From Priapulus caudatus (lineage: Eukaryota; Priapulida; Priapulimorpha; Priapulimorphida; Priapulidae), in contig NW_014577560.1 in assembly GCF_000485595.1 (NCBI RefSeq), forward strand, positions 127,415-154,646: DNA of 27,232 bases, in the 5' to 3' direction. The notes beneath the pieces were generated by a model, which saw only the letters and a program-made list of their open reading frames with translations, made no database searches and had not been told where the DNA came from. Within the stretch, counting starts at the first letter, position 1; each line of letters starts with the position of its first letter. Made by a program: the position numbers and the translations under genes. Below are positions 17,256 through 27,060 of this stretch, in pieces.

Positions 17256-19058
17256 TTAGAAATCCCATCTCTCTTTACAGTTCAGTTCTTCGATCACTAG
17301 GACACCTCGCTTCAGCGATTTCGGCGGTTGAATTCTTTGTTTAATATCAGAACTTGGGTAAAACAGTTCGTCAGGTTTTTCAGGCCACTTCCAGTTTACT
17401 CCACTCTTGATCATTGATCTTATGAGACATCCATTATCTCCATCCTGAATAACTTGGCCAGGGAACAATTCTCCTTCATACTCAAAAATGACGAAGTCGT
17501 TCTTCTGAAATTTTTGTTGTCCCGCTGCTTTTCCGGACAGAGTCCTGGGTGTTTTACTTGGTGGTGGTACCGGTCGTTCTTCATTGCTATCATCACTACC
17601 CTCGTCTTCACCACTTCCCAAACTTCCGTCTTCACTGTTTCCACTGCTTTCATCATCATCAGCTACTGGACTATCTTCTATTTCATCGTTCTCCGCATCC
17701 GCATCATCTTCTTTACCGGTATCAAAATCGGCACCTGTGACACTTCGTCCTGCATCAACATTTATCTTCTTTTTTTCTCTTCTGTGTATTTTCAGGCTCA
17801 TAACGCAACTCTCTGAGAACTTCAAGGAATGTGTCGTTAAGTACATTGGCCGGATCTTCGTCATCAGCCGGAACTTCCTTGGGCAATCGTTCAAGGACTT
17901 TGTTCCTATCTAACGGAACAATGCCAGATTTCTTGAATCCCGCCTTCAGATTAGCCATTGCATTTTTTTTCTACTTCACCTGTCAGATCTCTTAAGAGTC
18001 GAGGAAATACATCTTTTGGAATTGATGCCTGTTTTCGCCCTTCTCCTTTCTTGTATTTTTCAAGGATTTGGCGCCAAGCGGTCTTCATGGGTCTGAAGAA
18101 GGCAACATCCAGTGGTTGCATTATATGTGTGCTGTTAGATGGTAGGAAGCTGAATATGATGTTGTTTTCTTCACACATTTGAATAACCTCCAAAGAGAGA
18201 TGGGAGCTTAGATTATCACCTATTTTTGCCATGTAGCCTTTTGAGATATGGAAGAGCTAGCGTTGTGAACCAATCGCCGAAACAGTGCATGTCGAACCAG
18301 CCAGATTTACTGCGGTTGTATCTCGTACCTTTGGGACCCCCTAAGGTCCAAGTGTCATACATATTGAGTGATTTATAAACCACATAAGGTGGAAGCAAAT
18401 GTCCATCTGCACACCCGGCATACATCAGAGACCTCGCTGATTTTGTACTGTTCATGATACGCTCTGGGTACTTTGTTCCACGTTTCATGATTACGCGTTT
18501 ACGCCCTGGGTCGTCGCTTAGATTTGTTTCATCATAGTTCATGACATTACTTGGTGGAACACCATCCAGGGTATCCTGCAGATTCTCAAAGAATTCATTG
18601 ACTGTTGTAGGTGACACAGCGGCCCTAGCTCTTTTGATGGTTTGACAGAGCCGTTGAGCAATGTGATCTTTGTGTCTTTTTATAAACGTAGATGCCCACT
18701 GACAACTTGGCAAATTGTCTTTAAACCGCTTCTGTTGTATGCCTCTCCTCTCATAGTATCCTTTAACAATGAGTCTGAGATCATATCTATCTAGGGGATA
18801 GCCCCATTCAGCACAAACAATCAACCTCTTCACTAAATGTTCTTCCAGTTTGGCGCCAACAGCTGGCTGACCTCCTTGAGACAACAGATTTGGGTTGGTG
18901 CTGCGCCTATGTAGCACGGATTTTGAAATTCCATAGGTACTAGAGGCAGTTCTTTCAGGCATTCCATTTTTTATTGATGCAAGAGCCTCTTTCATTAGAT
19001 TTCCATCATGTTTTTTGTATCTTTTCGCTCCTGGCTTGGGTTTGTATGTGTGCGGCAT
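17256..19058 (-). pseudogene. pogo/Tigger-type DDD transposase with acidic linker and C-terminal domain
   Basis: I prefer the ATG at 19058 (MPHTYKPKPGAKRYK). The upstream ATG only adds residues translated from a repeated GGGTGAATAGGGAC motif. N-terminus: pipsqueak-type helix-turn-helix (SIKNGMPERTASSTYGISKS, LHRR). Then a CENP-B-like DNA-binding region and the DDE_1 core: D in NYDETN (18531-18533), D in GDNLSSH (18215-18217), D in MQPLDVAFF (18107-18109), so all three catalytic acids are present. Next are GFKKSGIVPLDR, a long Asp/Glu/Ser linker, and a C-terminal module with DFVIFEYEGELFPGQV, NWKWPEKPDELFYP and KRGVLVIEEL, known to me from transposase relatives in cnidarians and fish. Three frameshifts, at 18223-18227, 17963-17970 and 17770-17776, each fall in an A-run (coding sense) and each corresponds to one extra base. 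The protein cuts and pastes DNA at TA sites in related elements. Confidence 0.75.
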
Positions 19059-19061
19059 GGT

Positions 19062-19470
19062 GTCCCTATTCACCCGTCTTCGATTCAAAATTCACCTGAA
19101 AAAAAAAAATTCGTTAATTTTTTTAAAATAAATCTTTCATACATTAGCTATGGCTAACTATGCATACATCACCCAGGCCTAGCTGTAGCTGTTTATGATT
19201 GAGTTTTGGTTCATCAGTGTGATATGGAAGAAGAAAGTTTTGCAGGTGTCAAATTTTTATGAAAAAGAATTAATTCAGTTTTCAGGCCTTCACACTAAAT
19301 GAGGTTAGTATTTCATATACTTAAATCCTGCAGACTATTTATAACCTTTCCCCCTATTAGAAAACCTCAAAAGAAAACAAATTAATTGTAGCTGAAATGA
19401 AAATTTTAGACATTGAAAATGTTTTCCCAATCTTGTCCCTATTCACCCCTGCGTCCCTAGTCACCCACTC
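19062..19470 (-). promoter_or_regulatory. 5' flank of the Tigger-like element with repeated GGGTGAATAGGGAC words
   Basis: The plus-strand word gtccctattcaccc occurs at 19062-19075 and again at about 19434-19448, with a close variant gtccctagtcaccc at about 19453-19466, followed by actcttacggta. Clustered repeats upstream of a transposase ORF resemble subterminal binding sites, and TACCGTAAG… (minus sense) could be the element end next to a TA target. The remaining sequence is AT-rich and non-coding. No matching 3' terminus was seen. Confidence 0.4.
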
Positions 19471-19596
19471 TTACGGTACTAAAAAAAAAGAAAAAACAAT
19501 AATCACACGAGGATACTAAAGTTATGTGTCATAGTGTAGGGTCATAATGTCTTCAAGTGTGGGGGTGGGTGATAGGATTATGCATGCATTTTTTTA

Positions 19597-19815
19597 GGGG
19601 AGTTGGTTTGCATGCCGTTTTCCTTGAACCACTTTATTAGAGTGGAAGAGCCATGTGTTAGTTCTGTAATCAGTGTGGTTATTGTTGTATGCGCAGAGCG
19701 TATTGTCGTCCGCGTAGTTGGCGATGTCCATGTGTGGGTGCATTGTGAAAATATCGTTTATGAATATATTAAATAGGATTGGCCCCTTGCATTACTCCTT
19801 TGGTCGTTTTTTCCA
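19597..19815 (-). pseudogene. LINE (CR1/L2-like) reverse transcriptase fragment
   Basis: The minus strand reads KGVMQG, then after a small deletion GPILFNIFINDIF, MDIANYADDNTLCAYNN (catalytic YADD at 19706-19717), and in another frame LIKWFKENGMQTNSP. The 'QGSxLGPLLFNIFxNDL…YADD…WFxxNGM' series is diagnostic of non-LTR reverse transcriptases of the CR1/L2/Jockey kind. Frame breaks and deletions show it is dead. It directly abuts the left LTR of the large retroelement. Confidence 0.75.
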
Positions 19816-19820
19816 TGGGA

Positions 19821-20642
19821 TGGGATGCAATTAACTTGTCTGACGGCAGTCAAACATTTATTTTACAAACAATGTGCAGATGTACATATGCGTAGAATGG
19901 TGAATATAAATTCTAACGTCATTTGGGTGCATGCATAAAACCCCGACCGACTACACAGACTATAATGTCCGGAAAGATTGGTAGCTCTGACTAGCGGTGC
20001 ATGCCTCATCTTCGCTCAAAGTCATGGTCACGACACGTACAGCTAGGGCTTCGACAGACTGTCCGGAAAGACAGGTAGCTCTGACTAGCGGTGCATGCCT
20101 AATCTCTCGTTCAACGTCGTGGTCTTAGCTCAGGATAAACAGCTCCGGCACAGGCTCCAACACAGACTCCGACAGGTTCAGGATAAGTAGCTCCGATAAC
20201 GGTGCCACTTCGCAGAAGACGAAGTTCTTTGCTGCGGTCAGCGGGCCCTTATTTATACGGGTTGCACTACTTTACATATACATAGAATATTCATGCGCCT
20301 GGTGCGCTCAACCGTGCAGTAAATTGGCTGACCCTGTGGTCAGCCTCTGCATTCATGCGTTGCTGTGAATTCCTTATATTTACTTTGCAAATCTTACTTT
20401 ATAGACACTGATATTGCCTTATAATTGTTAGTTAGAATTTTACAGATATTGAAATGAATGACACGTAGGATCTATTGCTCTCTCTAATTTTTAATCGGTT
20501 ATCTCTGACTAGTACAGCGGATACAAGTTGGCCATGCCTATGGCGGTAGTTGTAAATATACCTCTTTTCATTATGAATTCGTTTTATACACTTGACTTAG
20601 ACAGTTTACTAGATGGGAACAAGTCTGATATCTGAAATCCAT
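19821..20642 (-). repeat. left (3') LTR of the outer gypsy-type element, partial
   Basis: The segment 19821-20642 matches about 25483-26096 at high but imperfect identity in the same orientation. Shared stretches include caattaacttgtc, gctcaggataaacagctc, gttcaggataagtagctccg, aaattggctgaccctgtggt and ggttatctctgactagtac. It lacks the roughly 210 bp that begin the right LTR (25273-25482) and contains an extra segment at about 19841-19965. The LINE RT fragment adjoins its broken edge. Divergence indicates an old insertion. Confidence 0.75.
19966..20113. repeat. 94-bp-spaced partial tandem duplication inside the left LTR
   Basis: tgtccggaaaga…ggtagctctgactagcggtgcatgcct occurs at 19966 and again at 20060. 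The right LTR has a single copy (from about 25500). The duplication is therefore specific to this copy. Confidence 0.8.
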
Positions 20643-21943
20643 GTTTCTCAAATTATCTGCGCTCAGATGAAATCCTGAGGTGACATGCCCTTTTAATACA
20701 AATTTAAAAAAACCCTACTCTTTGGCTAACGCTTGACATCCTATCACAAATTCTTTTGAGTAACTGATGAAACTTGACAAATAAAAATTGTAAAACAAAA
20801 ATATCACACGTGCAAAACAATGAACAAACGGGAAAATACATACAATATTTTGAGCTATCTATATACACTGGTCTCCTGATGAGGGGATGGCTGTCGTCTT
20901 CTCCTGGTTGGTTTGCCAGTTGAGAGGTCCTCTGTCCTCATCGTGACGATAGTTGCTGGTATGGCTTGGGGTGCTGGTTTCTTTCTCTTCTGCGTATCGG
21001 CCGTGATGGGTGTCTCCAGCCGGATTTCGCGAGTGCCTGCTGAGTCTCTCGCTCCGTGATGTTGCGTCCCTGGTGCGAGGATCCTTTGCCAGCTTCTGGA
21101 ACTTCTTATGTCCATAGTCGTGGCAGCGACTCCTGGGTTCTTCTACTCCCTTTCTTGTACCTTCTTTCTTCCTGAGTTGGTTGTAGAGCGTCCTCTCGTA
21201 CGTTCTCTTCTTCTATCTGCCCTAGAATTTGGTGATTTCCAGATTCGCCCTAGCATTTGGCTTTAATCGAAGGGTGCTTTGGTAAGCTCAGCGTGTATTG
21301 GTAGAAGTTGCGGTAGTTCAGCGGGTGAATTTTCCATGTGGTTTCTTCTTGTCAGTGATTTTTATTGCGGTCCGAGAGAGTGGCCTTCCATTGCAGATGT
21401 GAAGGAGTTGCTCCAGCTCTGTCTGACTAGTTGATTGGTGTTGCGCGCGTTCCTTCTTTGTCGTGCCGCGCTCCGTTTGGTGAGGATATCTTGCCGTTAA
21501 AGAACTCACAAGGCTGCTGTTGTAGTTCCGTTGCGCCATCCTGCCATGTTGCGTCCTCGGTGTTGGTAGAGAGTTCTGGTACAATGGTTGCTGGTGGCCT
21601 GCGGTGTTTCTTATATCTTCAACTGCTTCCGGGGTGTAGGCTTGTCTGAATTGTTTTCTTGAGCAGTGCTTCAGGATGTCCTCCCTTCTCGATGGATCGT
21701 TGTTCCGTGCAGTGGCGGACACACGTAACCGTCTCAGTAAAGGTCCGTGCTGAGCGGTTAGGTGTCGTCGCAAGTTTGCGTGTTTTGGAAAACTATGGCA
21801 TGTGGATATACTACATCGGTAGGTGTTGGCATCCTAGCACCTCTTCTTTCTCCTCTGGGCGTACATGAATTTCGAAGTTTTGCCATTGTGATCTGGAACA
21901 GATAGACAAATGCCTTATTAAGTGTGTCCATGCTCTGCTTCAT
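20643..21943 (-). pseudogene. decayed retroelement ORF region with a C2H2-like zinc finger
   Basis: Downstream of the protease and repeat array in the outer element, frames at 21943-21758, 21773-21318 and 21115-20855 are Gln/Arg/Thr-rich. Across a frameshift near 21790 the minus strand reads YRCSISTCHSFPKHANLRRH then LTAQHG, which is C-x4-C…H-x4-H and close to a C2H2 finger (one residue short of standard spacing). I find no RT, RNase H or integrase motif here. It may be an accessory ORF or a foreign insertion. The stretch 20643-20854 next to the LTR holds nothing recognisable. Confidence 0.35.
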
Positions 21944-22067
21944 CTCCTCCTGGCGTCGTGGGTAACTGCTTCGTCTCCTCCTGGGTCGTGAGTAACTGCT
22001 TCGTTTTCTCCTGGTCCCTTCTCGATGTCGTGTTCTTCCACTTCATGAGCAGGCTGCAATTTGGCAC

Positions 22068-22319
22068 TTCTGCTCCTTCTTTATCTTCCAGGGCTTCTTT
22101 CTCTGCTTTCCTATTTCCAAGGGAGTATTTCTCCTTTCCCTTCTCTATCTTCAGGGCGTCTCTTCCTGCTTTCCCCATATGCAAGGGAGTATCCTCTGGT
22201 TCCTTCTCTATATTCAGGGCTTCTTCCCCTTGCTTTCCCACATGTGCAATGAAGTATCCTCCGTTTCCTTCTCTATCTTCAGGGCTTCTTCCCCTGTTTT
22301 CCCCATTTCCAAGGGAGTA
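22068..22319 (-). repeat. in-frame minisatellite, four units of about 63 bp
   Basis: Four tandem units each contain ttctctatcttcagggcttc-like and ccaagggagta-like ends (unit starts near 22068, 22128, 22192 and 22256). Read on the minus strand they encode Lys/Glu-rich units such as ALKIEKGKEKYSLGNRKAEK. The length is about a multiple of three, so the repeat can expand without breaking the frame. Confidence 0.8.
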
Positions 22320-22529
22320 TTCTCTTCTAACCTTTCCTATTCATTGCCTGTGCACAGGATCCTCCTATGGCCTTGCACGTACTCTCAACAGAATGAGTTG
22401 GCTTGCCTGTGATCAGCTCCTCCACCTTGGTTCCATTCTAACTCGTTGTGGTGATTCTCTGATTTCGTGCACCATAATTCCGGTTGCCCATACTGGTGTG
22501 TTCTCCTCCTAGTCCTCATTCGTACATTT

Positions 22530-23700
22530 CACACTGGTTGCTGAGTTGAAGGATTCCCCTTGCTATATCGAACTTGCAGCTGTGTGCTTGTAAGAAATCC
22601 ATGCCTAACAGTCCTGGTGTTCCTCCTGTCGCAGCTATAATTCATGTTCCAGTCGTAGGTCCGGCTCCCTAATCCTGATAGGTATTTCAATTTCTCCTGC
22701 ATTAATTAATTTCTTCCATTCGCTCACTGTAATTTCCTCTGGCTCTTTCCTTGGCTGATGCGCTATTATTTTCTCTATCCTCTTAAATATGTGCTCCTTT
22801 ATTATGGTCACGCTCGATCTCGTGTCAATGGTAAGTTCTGTCTCTTCTCCTCCCACTGTTGTGCGTACTCGCCAGCAATCGATGTTTGAGTTCTTTCCTC
22901 TTGTATCTGGTTGTCTCCCATTTCTTTCAATGTCCCTTGGGTTCCTTACATCCTTGGCCTTTTCATTTGGCCGGACCGTATCATCGACCGTATGCTCAGT
23001 CCTTATTAGTTTGATGAGGTACAAGGCATCTTCATCCTCTCGCTTTCCTGTCCTGTTTCCACCTTCGGCTTCCTTTGCTCCTGCCAAGATTCTTGTTTTG
23101 CTCGCCTGCAGTTTCGAGCTATGTGTCCGCGTTGCTGGCAAAAGTAGCAGATCATGGAGTTTCGCTGCTCTTTATTGCGTCTCTCTCTCTCTCCTAGATG
23201 ACTCCCTGTAGTGGGTTTCATCCTCCCCTCCTTTGCCTTAATTGAGTTCCTTCCTGGTGTCTCGTATCTCTTGTGCCAGTTGTCTTATTTCCTCGGCCAT
23301 TTATTTGATGGTTTCTGGTCTCCTTTGCGTGGAATTTCGTTTCTGCTCCTCTACCTGATGTATTCGAGCCATAGGTGGTTTTCTGGATAGCCCACATCCT
23401 TCGTAATGGCCTCATTTACTGTGCTACGCTTGCCACTGCCTCTTCCAATGATGTAGGTTCTCTTAAACTCGCATATCTCCGCATCCTCAAGTCCTTCTAG
23501 ATATTTGTCTACTAGAAAGCTTGCCAAGTCAAAGTCAAGTTCATACAAATAGACGTGAAATTTCTCTTAGCATTGCCCACACCACACCGACGGCTTTCTC
23601 GGCTCTGTCTGCGAATATCTGTGTTCGAGCGTCTGTCAATGACGCGACTTGCAAACCTCACCGGTTGAAATGTTTCCTCACTTTCCCGCACGACTCGAGA
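22530..23700 (-). pseudogene. outer gypsy-type element: gag with CCHC knuckle and aspartic protease
   Basis: In order on the minus strand: a gag capsid-like stretch (FDLASFLVDKYLEGLEDAEI, 23351-23548); a basic linker; the zinc knuckle CYFCQQRGHIARNC (about 23130-23150), which packages element RNA; a charged spacer; then protease, TTVGGEETELTIDTRSSVTI (about 22809-22870), and after a frameshift GLLGMDFLQAHSCKFDIARG (about 22560-22610). DT-x-SS and the later LLG-x-D block are the two halves of a retropepsin. The catalytic DTG here is DTR (AGA at 22818-22820), which should inactivate it. Several frame changes confirm decay. RT, RNase H and integrase, expected next, are missing. Confidence 0.7.
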
Positions 23701-24809
23701 ACGCTCATGGATGATGTGTTTGATACACCTCCGGAGCAAATGTTATTTCAAACATCAAACGTTTATCATGATACAGCTTGTCGAGGACACTGAACGTGTA
23801 ATGTCTCGAGGACTGGGTGGAGCTCAATCTGGTGGTAGCCCGCACCTAAGATCAATTCTTGAGAAACGTTTGCACCGTCATATCATGGCAGCAGCATCAT
23901 CTATTTGTCGGGATAGGATGACGCTTGCGAATAATGGCCTTGTTAACCATCCGCATGTCGATGACATAACTGGATTTCAACGTTCCGTTTTGGCACAATC
24001 ACTGGCGCTGAAACCCATGACGTAGGACTTTCAACGCGTTCTATCACATCTAAGTCTTCGAGCTCTTTAAACCTCTTCTCGACAGCCTTTCGCTGACTGT
24101 ACGGGATTTTCCTCTGTTTAATGCGCAATCGGTGCACACTAGGATCAATGTGAAGTTTCACTGGTATTCCTTCAACTTTCTGTGGCTGCTGGCTGTTCGA
24201 ATCCCACTTTGTTGACCGTGTCCGTAGACCCGAAGTGGACTCCGATCTTTTGATCTTTGTGGCTTGGCCTTCCACTGCCTCCCATGGCACTCGCGAGTTC
24301 ACAGAGTTTATCAAAGTCAAGTTCTGTTCACGAAGAAATCTACGGTGGAACTTATTCGACGTGCAGCTTATCGATCACCTGATCGCAGATCAGCGCCCCA
24401 TAATCGCAGGTTTTCGAAGTTTCCTCAACCTACTGACCATAGGCATGGCCTCTTCTTCCTTGTGCAGCTGCCCGGAACACATGCCTTCAAATGTCACATT
24501 CTTCTTGCCCTCAAAGTACATATTGAGTGCCTCCAAGGCTTGGCTGACAGTCACTATCGTCCAAGTATTTAGGCAATGTCTCAAATATGTCAATGCAGGT
24601 TGCCCTGCAGCAGTGAAGTAACATTTTGGCCAGGCTTCATAACGCCAGTAGCGGCAATTTACAGCATGAAGCGTTGCCTCCATTTTTTGTCGAAGCAGCG
24701 CACCTTTTGTGTCGAATGCCTTGATCTCCCTACAGTGAGAATGTTCGTGGCTATGTTAGCAAGTTCTTGGAGGCTTACTTTTATCCTCCTTATCGATCGC
24801 GAATCGAAT
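23700..24809 (-). pseudogene. inner Mag-like gypsy element: gag and start of reverse transcriptase
   Basis: Gag region (24390-24760): RQKMEATLHAVNCRYW, ALEALNMYFEGKKNVTFEG, EEEAMPMVSRLRKLRK, then in a shifted frame DQVIDKLHVE. This is the capsid pattern of Mag-type gypsy elements ('FxxxKNVxxER…LRxLA…DQxIDK'). Next comes the RT start (24320-23943): IPVKLHIDPSVHRLR, KIPYSQRKAVEKRFKELE, PTSWVSAPVIVPKRN, then decayed DMRMVNKAIIRKRHPIP and, in pieces down to about 23700, LMFEITFAPE. Zinc knuckle and protease between gag and RT are deleted. The YxDD half of RT, RNase H and integrase are gone. It lies inside the 5' region of the outer element, in the same orientation. Confidence 0.7.
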
Positions 24810-25013
24810 TGATGACAAACTGTATTTAAACAAACACAACTTTATTCCAATACTGGCTCAACTGGGCCACCTGGCCGTAGTTACATGAACTAATCTACAC
24901 TCAATTAAAGATATAATCATCCCAACACTAATGCTCCGGGTCAAATCGCTGCGTTTCAGGAGCTGATGAGGATTCCATACTCTAGCCGTCCTCTGGCGGT
25001 GTCGGTCATTACA
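24810..25013 (-). repeat. probable 5' LTR of the inner Mag-like element
   Basis: Read on the minus strand, it starts TGTAATGACCGACACCGCC (25013) and ends …AATAAAGTTGTGTTTG, TTTGTCATCA (24810). TG…CA ends, an AATAAA near the 3' end and the position just upstream of the Mag-like gag support an LTR of about 204 bp. No second copy is in the window, so the call rests on structure only. Confidence 0.45.
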
Positions 25014-25250
25014 GTTTCCAGAGCCTCAACCTTCTAAATTAGGTGCCGCACTGACCCTAGTCTGATACAGCCCTGGTTAGCTCCTGTTTTCCTTAGCTTC
25101 CTTTAGCCCCTAAGAATCTTCTGGTCTCATTGCTGTATCCCAGCTTATTGTCTCTTGGGGAAGCTGTATTTCTCCTTGTCTTTTACTCTGGCTCCCGTTC
25201 TCCGTCTTCCGCCGTTTGTGCAGTAAAGAACGAGCTGACGTACTTCCATA

Positions 25251-25268
25251 GATCCTGACGAGCCCCCA
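25251..25268 (-). promoter_or_regulatory. tRNA-Pro-type primer-binding site of the outer element
   Basis: The minus strand reads TGGGGGCTCGTCAGGATC four bases after the LTR end …CACTACA. It closely resembles the complement of the tRNA-Pro 3' end used as a primer site by many retroelements. It fixes the orientation (minus) and the inner LTR edge of the outer element. Confidence 0.7.
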
Positions 25269-25272
25269 AATG

Positions 25273-26103
25273 TGTAGTGACCCTAGGGGTGATCACTCAG
25301 TCATTTCCCTGGCGTGGATACGCAGGGTATTTTATTTGTTTCCCGGATATTTCTCACTAACCCCTAAGAATGGCCCGAGGGACGTACTGTGTTGCGACTA
25401 ACGGGAGTCGTGCTCCGGTGTGTACGTTTGCGTGGGCCTTTGTATGCGACGTTAGATGGCAAGGAAACAATACACAAGGATGGATCCAATTAACTTGTCG
25501 CGGAAAGACCAGGTAGCTCTGACTAGGGTGCATACCTAATCTTCGCGTTCAATGTCGTGTCCTAGCTCAGGATAAACAGCTCTGACACAGGCTCTGACCA
25601 AGACTCCGACAGGTTCAGGATAAGTAGCTCCGATAACGGTGCTACTTCGGCAGAAGACGAAAGTGCTTTGCTGTGGTCAGTGGACTCTTATTTATATGGG
25701 TTGGCACTACTTTAGCATGTACATAGAATATTCATGCGCCTGTGGCGCTCAACCGTGCAGTAAATTGGCTGACCCTGTGGTCAGCCTCCTCATTCCTGCA
25801 TTGGCTGTGAATTCTTACTTTGCAAAATCTTACTATATAGACACTGATATTTCTTAGATTTATTAGTTAGAATTTTTACAGATATTTAATATGAAATGAC
25901 ACTTAATTAATATAGAATCTGTTGCTCTTCCCTAATTTTTGACGCGGTTATCTCTGACTAGTACAGCGGGGTACAAGATGGCAGGTGCCCATGGCGGTAG
26001 TTGTAAATATACCTCCTTTCATTATGAATTCGTTTTATACACATGACTTATATTTAGACAGTTTACTAGAAAGGAACAAGTCCGATATCTGAAATTCCCT
26101 ACA
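25273..26103 (-). repeat. right (5') LTR of the outer gypsy-type element (about 831 bp)
   Basis: The plus-strand ends are TGTAG…CTACA, a 5-bp inverted repeat. The inner edge adjoins the primer-binding site. Positions about 25483-26096 match the left LTR. The segment 25273-25482 is present only here. Promoter signals on the minus strand would lie in the matching portion. Confidence 0.7.
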
Positions 26104-27060
26104 CTACGCTTCTAAATGGGGTATACTTGGGTCCTGCTGGCATATGTTGAAAACTGACGCGAGCCTCTCATACATTGACTATCGACTTCCCAGTATCTTT
26201 TCGGATACTGTGTGATCCAGGAATCAATAGTTATTATCTTGTTTTCCCACAATTTCCCAGTCTGTTTTTCTGCCAGCATGTAACTTATTTACTGGACTGT
26301 CCCTCTGTCCACAGGTCTGTCCATTTCCAAATTATGACATACTGTGGTCTGATCTGGTAATCTCCTGCTCGTCAATTAATCTCGGGGACCATGGGGGGAC
26401 TCACGCTAAAAGTTCGATGACACTCCCAATCATGTCGTTTTGTTGACGTCCATCATTCACACAAAGCAGGTCTTTTTTATGTAAATTCAATTGCCTGCCA
26501 TATACATTATAATGTTCGTTGCCCACTCCTGACTCTTAGCGTTTATATCTCCTGCGATAACAATGTTTTTTGCATTTAGCACTGCTGACAATGCTCAAAA
26601 GTTCTCCAGGCTGATCCAAATATTTCGCCGACGGTGTATGTACACAGATAAAAGTAAAAAAGACAGTCCATTCTGGCAAGTATCTGCCACAACCAACTTC
26701 TATATCTGCTCTTTCTAAGTCTGCATGCTGTTTCACAAGCAAGTATACTGGCAGGTCTGTATACAATAGCCCACACCGTGGTCGTCATCTCCTGGACGAG
26801 GTCTGGACAATACTGACACAATTCCTGAACCTAACCCGGCTTATGGGGGTACTCCCACGTTTCCTGACGGACGCATGTCTATGTTGTTTTCATCCCATTA
26901 CCAGTCGTAACAACTCTTTCGCTGTATTCCACGACTGGCATTGAGAGCCAGAAGCTTCATGGTGTTGGTGTATAGCAATGCTTCGCGTAAATCTAAGTTT
27001 ATTACGTAACTCCAAAATATTGGGCACCTGTTATATGTCGACTGGTGCTTACTGCCCGCA
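26104..27060 (-). pseudogene. LINE apurinic-type endonuclease domain fragment
   Basis: Minus-strand order across frames: VINLDLREALLYTNTMKLLA (near 27000), QETW, YTDLPVYLLVKQHADLERA, FTFICVHTPSAKYLDQPGEL, then in another frame NIVIAGDINAKSQEWATN (about 26540-26575), LLCVNDGRQQNDMIGSVIEL, TRSDHSMS (about 26337-26352), and a linker with RKTDWEIVGK. 'IN..H..REA', 'F.ICVY.PP', 'GDFNA', 'SVIDL' and 'SDH' are successive motifs of the APE-like endonuclease that nicks target DNA for LINE insertion. Multiple frame breaks show it is dead. The reading stops at the outer LTR edge (26103). Confidence 0.7.

Noticed and set aside
17454-17913. Hydrophobic/Ser-rich plus-strand ORFs suggesting membrane proteins
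   Set aside because: They are the complement of the acidic linker codons (GAA/GAT give TTC/ATC), hence artefacts.
21922-22512. 196-codon plus ORF with Ser/Phe/Leu repeats
   Set aside because: It is antisense to the Lys/Glu minisatellite of the minus-strand retroelement.
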